From the NCBI GenBank assembly GCA_016744485.1, contig JADGEG010000033.1:1-14607 (forward strand): a stretch of DNA of 14,607 bases. Reading direction: 5' to 3'. The DNA is from Arcobacter sp. Lineage in GTDB: Bacteria > Campylobacterota > Campylobacteria > Campylobacterales > Arcobacteraceae. The notes beneath the pieces are model-generated. The model was not told the DNA's origin, ran no database searches, and saw only the letters and a program-made list of their open reading frames with translations. The stretch's first letter is position 1. Every line of letters begins with the position of its first letter. Positions 1 through 5,793 of the stretch are shown piece after piece. The position numbers were made by a program, and so were the translations under genes.

Positions 1-1035
1 GATATTAATATATTTCAGTATATATCTGTTCGTGCAGGAATTGCATTTTTTATAGCATTTTTTTTAACTATATATTTATTACCAAAATTTATAAAATGGG
101 CAAAATCTAAAAATGCGAATCAGCCAATTTATGAATATGCTCCCTCTTCTCATCAAAAAAAAGTAGGCACCCCTAGTATGGGAGGAGTGATATTTATTTT
201 TACTACTATAATAGCAACACTTCTAACAATTAAATTAAATAATTTTTATGTAGTTTGTGGTTTATTAACCTTAATTCTTTTTTCACTTATTGGAATAAAA
301 GATGATTATTCAAAGATAATTAAGAATACAAATAATGCAGGTTTAAGTAAAACAGCAAAATTAGCTTTATTAACAATAGCATCTTTAGTCATTGTTATAA
401 TAATATATTCATATGGACATACAACTACTGTATATTCACCTTTTTATAAATTCCCATTATTTGATATGAAGATATATGCAATGGCTTTTTGGGTCTTAGT
501 ATTAATTTCAGCATCAAATGCAGTGAATTTAACTGACGGTCTAGATGGACTTGCTACTGTTCCTTCTATTATGGCTTTTTTTACCTTATCTATTATTGTG
601 TATATAACTGGTCATGCGATTTTTTCTTCATATTTATTAATGCCTAATATTAAACTAGCTGGTGAATTAGCTATTATGGGGGCTGCAATAATTGGCTCAT
701 TAATTGCATTTTTATGGTATAATTCTCATCCTGCACAAATTTTTATGGGTGATAGTGGTTCTTTACCATTAGGAGCTTTTATGGCTTATTTAGCAATAGT
801 ATCAAAATCAGAAATTTTATTAATTGCTATTGGATTTATTTTTATTATTGAAACAGTATCTGTTATATTACAAGTTGGATTTTATAAAATAAAGAAAAAA
901 AGAGTTTTTCTTATGGCTCCTATTCATCACCATTTTGAACAAAAAGGATGGAAAGAAAATAAAATTATTGTTCGTTTTTGGATTATATCTTTTATGGCAA
1001 ATCTTTTAGCACTTATGAGTTTAAAAATTAGATAA
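1..1035 (+). CDS. mraY: MraY, phospho-N-acetylmuramoyl-pentapeptide transferase (5' end outside window)
   Basis: MraY is an integral inner-membrane enzyme that moves phospho-MurNAc-pentapeptide from UDP onto undecaprenyl phosphate, giving lipid I, the first membrane step of peptidoglycan synthesis. The frame is open from base 1 and shows 344 residues, against about 350-360 for the family, so only a few N-terminal residues are missing. The ATG at 178 is internal: the preceding residues carry recognisable MraY sequence (VRAGIAFF, then KKVGTPSMGG, the usual T-P-x-M-G-G signature). Family hallmarks in window residue numbering are the Asp pair in IKDDYSK (101-102), NLTDGLDGLA (Asp179), FMGDSGSLPLGA (Asp251) and the HHHFE motif (309-311). 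Between them lie many hydrophobic segments, as expected for ten membrane helices. murD starts 7 bases after the stop, implying one transcript. Identification is very secure. Confidence 0.97.
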   Translation, partial: DINIFQYISVRAGIAFFIAFFLTIYLLPKFIKWAKSKNANQPIYEYAPSSHQKKVGTPSMGGVIFIFTTIIATLLTIKLNNFYVVCGLLTLILFSLIGIKDDYSKIIKNTNNAGLSKTAKLALLTIASLVIVIIIYSYGHTTTVYSPFYKFPLFDMKIYAMAFWVLVLISASNAVNLTDGLDGLATVPSIMAFFTLSIIVYITGHAIFSSYLLMPNIKLAGELAIMGAAIIGSLIAFLWYNSHPAQIFMGDSGSLPLGAFMAYLAIVSKSEILLIAIGFIFIIETVSVILQVGFYKIKKKRVFLMAPIHHHFEQKGWKENKIIVRFWIISFMANLLALMSLKIR

Positions 1036-1042
1036 CAAATTT

Positions 1043-2218
1043 ATGAATAAAAATAAAAAAATAAGAATTTTAGGTAAAGGTTTAACAGCTTATTCACTCA
1101 AAAATATTTTTAAAAAAGCTATACTTTATGATGAAGGTAATTATAATACTTACGATATGAATTCAAATAAAACCACTATCGTAAGTCCAGGTATTTCACC
1201 ATCTAATCATATGGTTAAAAAAGCAAAAAACCTTAAAAGTGATTATGATCTTTTTGCTAAACAAATGCCTTTTTCTATTTGGGTATCTGGCACGAATGGT
1301 AAAACCACTACTTGTGAAATGCTTCAACATATATTAAAAAAATATAAAAGTGTTTGTGGTGGTAATAATGGTGTGCCTATTAGTAAGTTAAATATAAAAG
1401 CAAAAATTTGGATTTTGGAAACTTCATCTTTTACTTTGCATTATACAAATAAAGCTGTACCAAATTTATATATATTATTACCAATAAGTGAAGATCATAT
1501 ATCATGGCACGGTTCTTTTGAAGAATATGAAAAATCAAAATTAAAACCTTTATATTCAATGAAAAAAGGAGAAGTTGCAATTATTCCTAAAAAATATAAA
1601 AATATAAATAGCAATGCTTATATTATTTTTTATGATAATTCAGATGATTTATGTAATATTTTTAATATAGAAAAAAATAATATTAATTTTGAAGAACCCT
1701 TTTTACTAGATGCTATTTTAGCTCTTTGTGCTAAAAAAATTTTATTTGATTATATTGATTATACTAAGATAAATACCTTTATGTTAAGTGAACATAAACT
1801 TGAAACAATATATGATAATAAGAAAAGATTATGGATTAATGATAGCAAAGCTACAAATGTTGATGCTACAATAAAAGCTTTAATACCTTATATGAAAAAT
1901 CGTATTCATATTATTTTAGGTGGTGATGATAAAGGTGCTAATTTAATACCACTTTTTGAAGTTCTACAAAATTTAGAAATCATTATTTATACAATAGGTA
2001 GCAATTATAAATATCTTATATCTTTATCAAAAAAATATAATATTTCTTACATAAAGTCAAAAACATTAGTGCAGAGTGTAAAGGATATTTCTTTAAATTA
2101 TAATAAGAATAGTATTGCTATTCTATCTCCTGCTGCATCATCTTTGGATCAATTTAAATCTTATGCACATAGGGGGGAAGAGTTTAAAAAATTAGTGTAT
2201 AATTTAAGCTTTATTTAA
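1043..2218 (+). CDS. murD: MurD, UDP-N-acetylmuramoylalanine--D-glutamate ligase
   Basis: MurD is a cytoplasmic ATP-dependent ligase that adds D-glutamate to UDP-MurNAc-L-Ala. The 391 residues are shorter than E. coli MurD (about 438), mainly because the N-terminal UDP-binding domain is short (RILGKGLTAYSL near residues 8-19). The central ATP-binding domain has the P-loop GTNGKTT (83-89), Glu126 in LETSSF, and EDH (150-152), whose His152 matches the metal-binding histidine. Lys166 in EKSKLK is the probable carbamylated lysine. The C-terminal domain keeps NDSKATN, LGGDDKGA and LSPAASSLDQF, all diagnostic of MurD rather than MurC, MurE or MurF. There is no convincing Shine-Dalgarno sequence before the ATG. 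With only 7 bases after the mraY stop, translation may depend on coupling to mraY. The EDH motif is preceded by LPIS where E. coli has NVT, so a usual Asn is replaced. Confidence 0.95.
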   Translation: MNKNKKIRILGKGLTAYSLKNIFKKAILYDEGNYNTYDMNSNKTTIVSPGISPSNHMVKKAKNLKSDYDLFAKQMPFSIWVSGTNGKTTTCEMLQHILKKYKSVCGGNNGVPISKLNIKAKIWILETSSFTLHYTNKAVPNLYILLPISEDHISWHGSFEEYEKSKLKPLYSMKKGEVAIIPKKYKNINSNAYIIFYDNSDDLCNIFNIEKNNINFEEPFLLDAILALCAKKILFDYIDYTKINTFMLSEHKLETIYDNKKRLWINDSKATNVDATIKALIPYMKNRIHIILGGDDKGANLIPLFEVLQNLEIIIYTIGSNYKYLISLSKKYNISYIKSKTLVQSVKDISLNYNKNSIAILSPAASSLDQFKSYAHRGEEFKKLVYNLSFI

Positions 2219-2230
2219 TAAATTAAAGAA

Positions 2231-2236
2231 TATAAT
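2231..2236 (+). promoter_or_regulatory. Candidate -10 box for the tRNA cluster
   Basis: A perfect TATAAT lies 13 bases after the murD stop and 18 bases before tRNA-Phe. A start about 7 bases downstream would leave a short 5' leader for processing. No good -35 box is seen. Campylobacterota sigma-70 promoters typically lack one and have an AT-rich upstream stretch, which is present here. In such AT-rich DNA a chance TATAAT is possible; the position is the main support. Confidence 0.5.
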
Positions 2237-2254
2237 TTCAATCCAATTTAAGAT

Positions 2255-2330
2255 GGCTCGGTAGCTCAGTCGGTAGAGCAAAGGACTGAAAATCCTTGTG
2301 TCGACAGTTCGATTCTGTCCCGCGCCACCA
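2255..2330 (+). tRNA. tRNA-Phe (anticodon GAA)
   Basis: This is a 76-base cloverleaf with the CCA end encoded. The D-arm is GCTC/GAGC, the anticodon stem AAGGA/TCCTT encloses loop CTGAAAA with anticodon GAA, and the T-arm is GACAG/CTGTC with TTCGATT. The discriminator is A. The acceptor stem GGCTCGG/CCGCGCC has one mismatch, T4 opposite C69; the other six pairs are Watson-Crick. It is the first gene of a four-tRNA cluster and is 16 bases from tRNA-Thr. Confidence 0.96.
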
Positions 2331-2346
2331 CTTATTTTGTATGGAT

Positions 2347-2423
2347 GCTGATGTAGCTCAGTTGGCTAGAGCAGCTGATTTGTAATCAGCAGGTCGGGGG
2401 TTCGACTCCCTTCATCAGCTCCA
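2347..2423 (+). tRNA. tRNA-Thr (anticodon TGT)
   Basis: This is a 77-base tRNA with encoded CCA. The acceptor GCTGATG/CATCAGC pairs perfectly. The anticodon stem GCTGA/TCAGC holds loop TTTGTAA, anticodon TGT, reading ACA and probably other ACN codons. The T-stem GGGGG/CCCTT includes two G-T wobbles. The discriminator is T, usual for bacterial tRNA-Thr of this type. It begins the Thr-Tyr-Gly order that also precedes tufB in E. coli. Confidence 0.97.
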
Positions 2424-2488
2424 TTTTATATGTCGTGTGTGTATCTACATTATAGATTAGCACTTGACCAGAGCAATAATTTTTCAAC
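2424..2488 (+). other. Spacer between tRNA-Thr and tRNA-Tyr
   Basis: This 65-base gap is the longest inside the tRNA cluster; the others are 16 and 13 bases. It holds a small inverted repeat, ATCTA (2443-2447) against TAGAT (2453-2457) with a 5-base loop, and a short GT run. No tRNA remnant or ORF is visible. It may carry tRNA processing sites, but the sequence does not prove this. Confidence 0.4.
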
Positions 2489-2573
2489 GGGGAGGTTGGA
2501 GAGTGGTCAAATCCTGCGGATTGTAAATCCGCCGCCTTAGGCTTCGAAGGTTCAAGTCCTTCTCTCCCCACCA
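2489..2573 (+). tRNA. tRNA-Tyr (anticodon GTA)
   Basis: This is an 85-base class II tRNA with a long variable arm and encoded CCA. The acceptor GGGGAGG/TCTCCCC closes with one G-T pair. The anticodon stem GCGGA/TCCGC holds loop TTGTAAA with anticodon GTA. The variable arm follows (GCCTTAGGC is visible within it), then a T-arm with TTCAAGT. The discriminator is A. Confidence 0.97.
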
Positions 2574-2586
2574 TTGAAATGTTGAT

Positions 2587-2663
<77 letters not shown>

Positions 2664-2691
2664 TTTTATTTATTGAAACTGGGAGCTAGGT

Positions 2692-2697
2692 TATAAT
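2692..2697 (+). promoter_or_regulatory. Candidate -10 box for tuf
   Basis: A perfect TATAAT lies 28 bases after tRNA-Gly, in the context GGTTATAATATAAAC. A TTGAAA occurs at 2673-2678, but its 13-base spacing is too short for a normal -35, so a Campylobacterota-type promoter without a true -35 is more likely. A start near 2704 would give tuf a leader of about 175 nt, whose 3' part is highly structured. Read-through from the tRNA promoter is equally possible. Confidence 0.45.
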
Positions 2698-2760
2698 ATA
2701 AACTTTATTAAACAAAACTTCCAAATTAAAGCTTATTTTTAGTATTAATTAGTTAAAATG

Positions 2761-2848
2761 CACATCAAAATGTGTTGAAACTATATGGTTTTATAAAAAT
2801 CATCACCCTCTGAATAGAGAAGCTAAAGGGCTTGTCTACTCAGAGGGT
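2761..2848 (+). promoter_or_regulatory. Structured tuf leader with three hairpins
   Basis: Three hairpins stand in a row. The first is CACAT/ATGTG (2761-2765 and 2770-2774). The second is TGGTTTT/AAAATCA (2786-2792 and 2796-2802, one wobble, 3-base loop). The third, 2805-2848, pairs ACCCTCTGA with TCAGAGGGT (9 bp). After a one-base mismatch TAGA pairs with TCTA, and after another mismatch AAGC pairs with GCTT around a short loop. The third is unusually GC-rich for this DNA and ends 31 bases before the tuf ATG. No T-tract follows it, so it is not a standard terminator. It could stabilise tuf mRNA, separate it from the tRNA precursor, or control it; the role is inferred. Confidence 0.6.
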
Positions 2849-2879
2849 ATTCATAATCAAAATTTTTAAAGGTGTTTTT

Positions 2880-4088
2880 ATGGCAAAAGAAAAATTCGAA
2901 CGTAACAAACCGCATGTTAATATTGGTACTATTGGTCATGTAGATCATGGTAAAACTACTTTAACAGCAGCAATTTCAGCAGTTCTAACGAACAAAATGG
3001 GTGGAGAGATGATGGATTATGACCAAATCGATAATGCTCCAGAAGAAAAGGAAAGAGGAATTACAATTGCTACTTCTCACATAGAGTATGAAACTCAATC
3101 TAGACATTATGCTCATGTGGATTGTCCGGGACATGCTGATTATGTTAAAAACATGATTACAGGTGCTGCACAAATGGATGGTGCAATTTTAGTAATTGCT
3201 GCAACTGATGGACCTATGGCACAAACAAGAGAGCATATCTTACTTTCTAAGCAAGTTGGAGTTCCTTATATTCTTGTTTTCATGAATAAAGAAGATCAAT
3301 TAGATGATGAAGATAAAGAAGAAATGTTAGAGCTTGTTGAAATGGAAATTAGAGAATTATTGTCTGAATATGATTTTCCAGGTGATGATACTCCTATTAT
3401 TTCTGGATCTGCATTTCAAGCTTTAGAAGAAGCTAAAGCTGGTAAAGAAGCTGAGTGGTCTACTAAGATTATAGAATTAATGGATGCAGTTGATTCTTAT
3501 ATCCCAACTCCAAAAAGAGATACTGAGCAAGATTTTTTAATGCCTGTTGAAGATGTATTCTCAATTTCTGGAAGAGGTACTGTTGTAACTGGTAGAATTG
3601 AAAAAGGTATTGTTAAAGTTGGTGAAACAATTGAAATAGTTGGAATTACTAATACTCAAACAACTACAGTTACTGGCGTTGAAATGTTTAGAAAAGAAAT
3701 GGATCAAGGTGAAGCTGGTGATAATTGCGGTATTTTATTAAGAGGTATTAAAAAAGAAGAAGTTCAAAGAGGACAAGTTCTTGTTAAACCAGGAACAATT
3801 ACTCCACATACAGAATTTAGATGTGAAACATATATTTTATCTAAAGAAGAAGGTGGAAGACATACACCATTTTTTAGTGGATATAGACCTCAATTTTATA
3901 TTAGAACTACAGATGTTACAGGATCAGTAACTTTACCTGAGGGTACAGAAATGGTTATGCCTGGTGATAATGTTGAAATGAATGTTGTTTTAGTTGCTCC
4001 TGTTGCACTTGAAAAAGGTACTAAGTTTGCTATTAGAGAAGGTGGTAGAACTGTTGGTGCTGGTGTTGTAGCTGAAATTATCAAATAA
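2880..4088 (+). CDS. tuf: Elongation factor Tu
   Basis: EF-Tu is the cytoplasmic GTPase that brings aminoacyl-tRNA to the ribosomal A site. It has 402 residues, slightly longer than E. coli EF-Tu (394). The GTPase domain shows the P-loop GHVDHGKT (19-26), switch I RGITIAT with Thr62, DCPGH (81-85) with catalytic His85, and NKED (136-139) for guanine recognition. Domains 2 and 3 follow with SGRGTVVTGRIEKG and FYIRTTDVTG and finish at VGAGVVAEIIK. The start is the ATG giving MAKEKFERNKPHVN, preceded by AAAGG (2868-2872) at 7 bases. The frame stays open upstream to a TTG at 2832, but that extension falls in the leader hairpin and is not EF-Tu-like. rpmG follows 9 bases after the stop. Only one tuf copy is visible here. 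Confidence 0.99.
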   Translation: MAKEKFERNKPHVNIGTIGHVDHGKTTLTAAISAVLTNKMGGEMMDYDQIDNAPEEKERGITIATSHIEYETQSRHYAHVDCPGHADYVKNMITGAAQMDGAILVIAATDGPMAQTREHILLSKQVGVPYILVFMNKEDQLDDEDKEEMLELVEMEIRELLSEYDFPGDDTPIISGSAFQALEEAKAGKEAEWSTKIIELMDAVDSYIPTPKRDTEQDFLMPVEDVFSISGRGTVVTGRIEKGIVKVGETIEIVGITNTQTTTVTGVEMFRKEMDQGEAGDNCGILLRGIKKEEVQRGQVLVKPGTITPHTEFRCETYILSKEEGGRHTPFFSGYRPQFYIRTTDVTGSVTLPEGTEMVMPGDNVEMNVVLVAPVALEKGTKFAIREGGRTVGAGVVAEIIK

Positions 4089-4097
4089 AGGATAAAT

Positions 4098-4268
4098 ATG
4101 GCAAATGCAGCTAGTATAAAAGTTGGATTAAAGTGTGAGGAGTGTGGTGATATAAATTATACAACCTATAAAAATCCTAAAACTTTTACAGAAAAAATGG
4201 AACTAAAAAAATATAGTCCTAGATTAAAAAAACACACTATTCATAAAGAAGTTAAACTAAAGTCTTAA
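4098..4268 (+). CDS. rpmG: 50S ribosomal protein L33
   Basis: L33 is a small basic protein of the large subunit located near the E site. This 56-residue ORF begins MANAASIKVGLKCEECGDIN and ends KKHTIHKEVKLKS, matching L33 throughout. The N-terminal zinc-ribbon half CEEC (Cys13, Cys16) is present. The C-terminal half, usually CPxC or CPRL in zinc-binding forms, reads YSPRLKKH, so no cysteine remains there. The Shine-Dalgarno AAAGGA (4087-4092) overlaps the tuf stop codon and lies 5 bases before the ATG, so the two genes are probably cotranscribed. The order tuf, rpmG, tRNA-Trp, secE, nusG is common in bacteria and supports the call. Confidence 0.96.
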   Translation: MANAASIKVGLKCEECGDINYTTYKNPKTFTEKMELKKYSPRLKKHTIHKEVKLKS

Positions 4269-4296
4269 AAAACTTTGGTTTACTTAATATGAAACT

Positions 4297-4372
4297 AGGT
4301 TAGTAGCTCCAATGGTAGAGCGCCGGATTCCAAATCCGATTGTTGTGGGTTCGAGTCCCTCCTGACCTGCCA
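4297..4372 (+). tRNA. tRNA-Trp (anticodon CCA)
   Basis: This is a 76-base tRNA with encoded CCA and discriminator G, the usual identity base for tRNA-Trp. The acceptor AGGTTAG/CTGACCT has one T-G wobble. The anticodon loop TTCCAAA carries anticodon CCA. Two stem positions do not pair: C27 opposite A43 at the top of the anticodon stem, and T50 opposite T64 in the T-stem GTGGG/CCCTC. It lies between rpmG and secE, its common bacterial position, so it is probably cut out of their shared transcript. Confidence 0.96.
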
Positions 4373-4414
4373 AGTTTTTTTAAAAAAAGTATTTAACTTT
4401 TTTTAAAAAAATTT
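4372..4414 (+). repeat. A/T-only inverted and direct repeat after tRNA-Trp
   Basis: Two identical T7A7 blocks (4375-4388 and 4398-4411) are separated by GTATTTAAC. Each is a palindrome, and together they form a hairpin whose arms 4372-4390 and 4396-4414 pair over 19 positions with one G-T wobble around a 5-base loop. It starts on the final A of tRNA-Trp. It may end or pause transcription, or act as an RNA processing signal. The stem has no GC clamp, which weakens a terminator reading. The secE Shine-Dalgarno lies 16 bases downstream. Confidence 0.6.
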
Positions 4415-4439
4415 AGCTTAATAATTTTTGGAGTCAATT

Positions 4440-4622
4440 GTGAATAAAATGAAGTCTTATTATAAAGGTGTAAAAGAAGAACTACTTAAGGTTATTTTTC
4501 CTATTAAGGAACAAGTACGGACGGCTTTTATATCTGTTTTTATAGTAGTTACAGTAATATCATTGTTCTTAGCGTTAATTGATTTGATTATGTCTCTAAG
4601 CTTAACATCTTTAATGAATTAA
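4440..4622 (+). CDS. secE: SecE, preprotein translocase subunit
   Basis: SecE is the small membrane subunit that clamps SecY in the Sec protein-export channel. The product is 60 residues in the short single-helix form, with a basic, amphipathic N-terminal part (YYKGVKEELLKVIFP, where the family has W/Y-x-x-x-x-E-L-x-K-V-x-W/F-P) and one membrane segment at about residues 28-52 (FISVFIVVTVISLFLALIDL). GTG at 4440 is preferred: GGAG (4430-4433) sits 6 bases upstream and the protein then begins MNKMKSYYKG. An in-frame TTG at 4428 would give four more residues but overlaps that Shine-Dalgarno. Position immediately before nusG is the standard bacterial arrangement. Confidence 0.93.
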   Translation: MNKMKSYYKGVKEELLKVIFPIKEQVRTAFISVFIVVTVISLFLALIDLIMSLSLTSLMN

Positions 4623-4634
4623 GGAATTTATAAT

Positions 4635-5162
4635 ATGGCACATCAATGGTATGCAATTCAGACACATTCAGGAAGTGAATTAGCAGTAAAAAGAGCACTT
4701 GAAAGATTAGCAGAAGAAATTCAAGATGATAAAATTAGTGAAGTACTAGTTCCAACTGAAGACTTAATAGAAGTAAGAAAAGGTAATAAAAATATTGTTG
4801 AAAGACCTTTATATCCTGCTTATGCTTTTGCAAAAATTGATTTAACGACTAGTTTATGGCATGCAATTCAGTCTATGCCAAAAGTTGGAAGATTTATTGG
4901 TGAATCTAAAAAACCAACACCTTTATCTAAAAAAGATATAGATTCGATTTTAGACAAAGTAAACAACAAAGCAGCTGCGAAACCAAAAGTTTCATTTGAA
5001 AATGGTGAAATGGTTCGAATTAAAGAAGGTCCATTTTCTAATTTTAATGGTATTGTGGAAAATTTTGACATGACATCAGGATTATTAAAATTAAATGTGT
5101 CAATTTTTGGACGTAATACTCCTGTTGAAATATCGTATGCACAAGTTGAACGAATAGTATAA
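4635..5162 (+). CDS. nusG: NusG, transcription termination/antitermination factor
   Basis: NusG binds the clamp of elongating RNA polymerase through its N-terminal domain and links it to ribosomes (S10) or Rho through its KOW domain. The 175 residues (E. coli 181) begin with the NGN signature MAHQWYAIQTHSGSE and continue with ERPLYPAYAFAKID and VGRFIGE. The C-terminal KOW domain is FENGEMVRIKEGPFSNFNG (about 124-142), followed by VSIFGRNTPVEISYAQVERI. AAGGA (4621-4625) begins inside the secE stop codon, 9 bases before the ATG, so secE and nusG are tightly linked. A 94-base gap with an imperfect hairpin separates it from rplK. Confidence 0.98.
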   Translation: MAHQWYAIQTHSGSELAVKRALERLAEEIQDDKISEVLVPTEDLIEVRKGNKNIVERPLYPAYAFAKIDLTTSLWHAIQSMPKVGRFIGESKKPTPLSKKDIDSILDKVNNKAAAKPKVSFENGEMVRIKEGPFSNFNGIVENFDMTSGLLKLNVSIFGRNTPVEISYAQVERIV

Positions 5163-5176
5163 AAATTATTGTTTGT

Positions 5177-5229
5177 TTAGTGTTTAGGCAATTAAACTTT
5201 TTTAAATAGTTTTATTACCTAATGACTAA
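5177..5229 (+). promoter_or_regulatory. Imperfect hairpin between nusG and rplK
   Basis: Outer arms TTAGT/ACTAA (5177-5181, 5225-5229), middle arms TTAGG/CCTAA (5184-5188, 5218-5222) and an inner AATTAAACT/AGTTTTATT pairing (5190-5198, 5208-5216, one mismatch) form a long interrupted stem. In E. coli the segment before rplK carries a promoter and the L1 translational control site. Here the hairpin could serve similar control or be a processing site. No clear -10 box was found in this gap. Confidence 0.45.
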
Positions 5230-5256
5230 TCATTAAGAACATCAAAAAGGAATAAC

Positions 5257-5679
5257 ATGGCTAAAAAAATAACAGGAATTTTAAAATTACAAATTCCAGC
5301 AGGTGCGGCAAACCCATCACCACCAGTTGGTCCAGCATTAGGTCAACGTGGAATAAATATTATGGAATTTTGTAAAGCATTTAATGAAAAAACAAAAGAT
5401 AAAAAAGGTTTTAAAATACCAGTAGAAATATCAATTTTCTCTGATAAGAGTTTTACATTTGTAGTAAAACAACCACCAATGACTGATTTAATTAAAAAAG
5501 TATCAGGAGTTGCTAAAGGTAGTGATAACCCACTTAAAAATAAAATTGGTACATTAAGCAAAGAGCAAGTATTAGAAATTGTAGATATGAAAATTGATGA
5601 CTTAAATACTAAAGATAAAGAACAAGCAGCAAAAATTGTTGAAGGTAGTGCTAGATCTATAGGAATTAGCATAGTATAA
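5257..5679 (+). CDS. rplK: 50S ribosomal protein L11
   Basis: L11 sits at the base of the L7/L12 stalk in the GTPase-associated centre of the 50S subunit, where it affects elongation factor turnover and RelA activation. The 140 residues (E. coli 142) start MAKKITGILKLQIPAGAANP and carry the proline-rich NPSPPVGPALGQRGINI (from about 19), the region involved in thiostrepton action. The rRNA-binding C-terminal domain follows (KQPPMTDLIKKVSG, then EGSARSIGISI). AAGGA (5247-5251) sits 5 bases before the ATG. rplA follows after 114 bases, an unusually wide gap for this gene pair, with a small hairpin in it. Confidence 0.98.
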   Translation: MAKKITGILKLQIPAGAANPSPPVGPALGQRGINIMEFCKAFNEKTKDKKGFKIPVEISIFSDKSFTFVVKQPPMTDLIKKVSGVAKGSDNPLKNKIGTLSKEQVLEIVDMKIDDLNTKDKEQAAKIVEGSARSIGISIV

Positions 5680-5697
5680 TTTAATTTTTAAACTTTC

Positions 5698-5721
5698 ACC
5701 ACTAGTTTTCAAATAAGTGGT
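5698..5721 (+). promoter_or_regulatory. Small hairpin in the rplK-rplA gap
   Basis: ACCACT (5698-5703) pairs perfectly with AGTGGT (5716-5721) around a 12-base loop. The gap (5680-5793) is otherwise AT-rich with no ORF. L1 is known to repress its own operon by binding mRNA that mimics its 23S rRNA site, so control of rplA here is conceivable. I could not match the L1 site itself, so the assignment is weak. Confidence 0.35.
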
Positions 5722-5793
5722 AGCAAATATTTGGGTTTTAATATCAAGTATGTAAACTTAAATTTATAAAAAATAAAAATTGCGGAGAATGAA

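Noticed and set aside
178..1035. The ATG at 178 as the start of mraY
   Set aside because: The frame is open to base 1 and encodes recognisable MraY sequence before it, including residues of the T-P-x-M-G-G motif region.
2758..2778. A 6-codon ORF in the tuf leader as a leader peptide
   Set aside because: It has no Shine-Dalgarno, and no codon pattern suggesting attenuation.
2805..2848. The large tuf-leader hairpin as a degenerate tRNA-Thr(GGT)
   Set aside because: It is a single stem with no D-arm, T-arm or CCA end, and has no resemblance to tRNA-Thr beyond a short CCCT.
2832..2879. A 16-residue N-terminal extension of EF-Tu from TTG 2832
   Set aside because: It falls in the leader hairpin, has no ribosome site and does not match the EF-Tu N-terminus; MAKEKFERNKPHVN at 2880 does, with AAAGG in front.
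4375..4411. A phase-variable homopolymer tract
   Set aside because: Phase variation in this group usually uses G/C tracts in surface-structure genes; these short T and A runs are intergenic beside essential genes.
4428..4439. TTG 4428 as the secE start
   Set aside because: It overlaps GGAG, which is well placed for GTG 4440, and SecE-like sequence starts at MNKMKSYY.
5674..5679. TATAAT at the end of rplK as a promoter for rplA
   Set aside because: It is made of the last codons and stop of rplK, is over 110 bases from rplA, and has no upstream promoter features beyond ordinary AT-richness.
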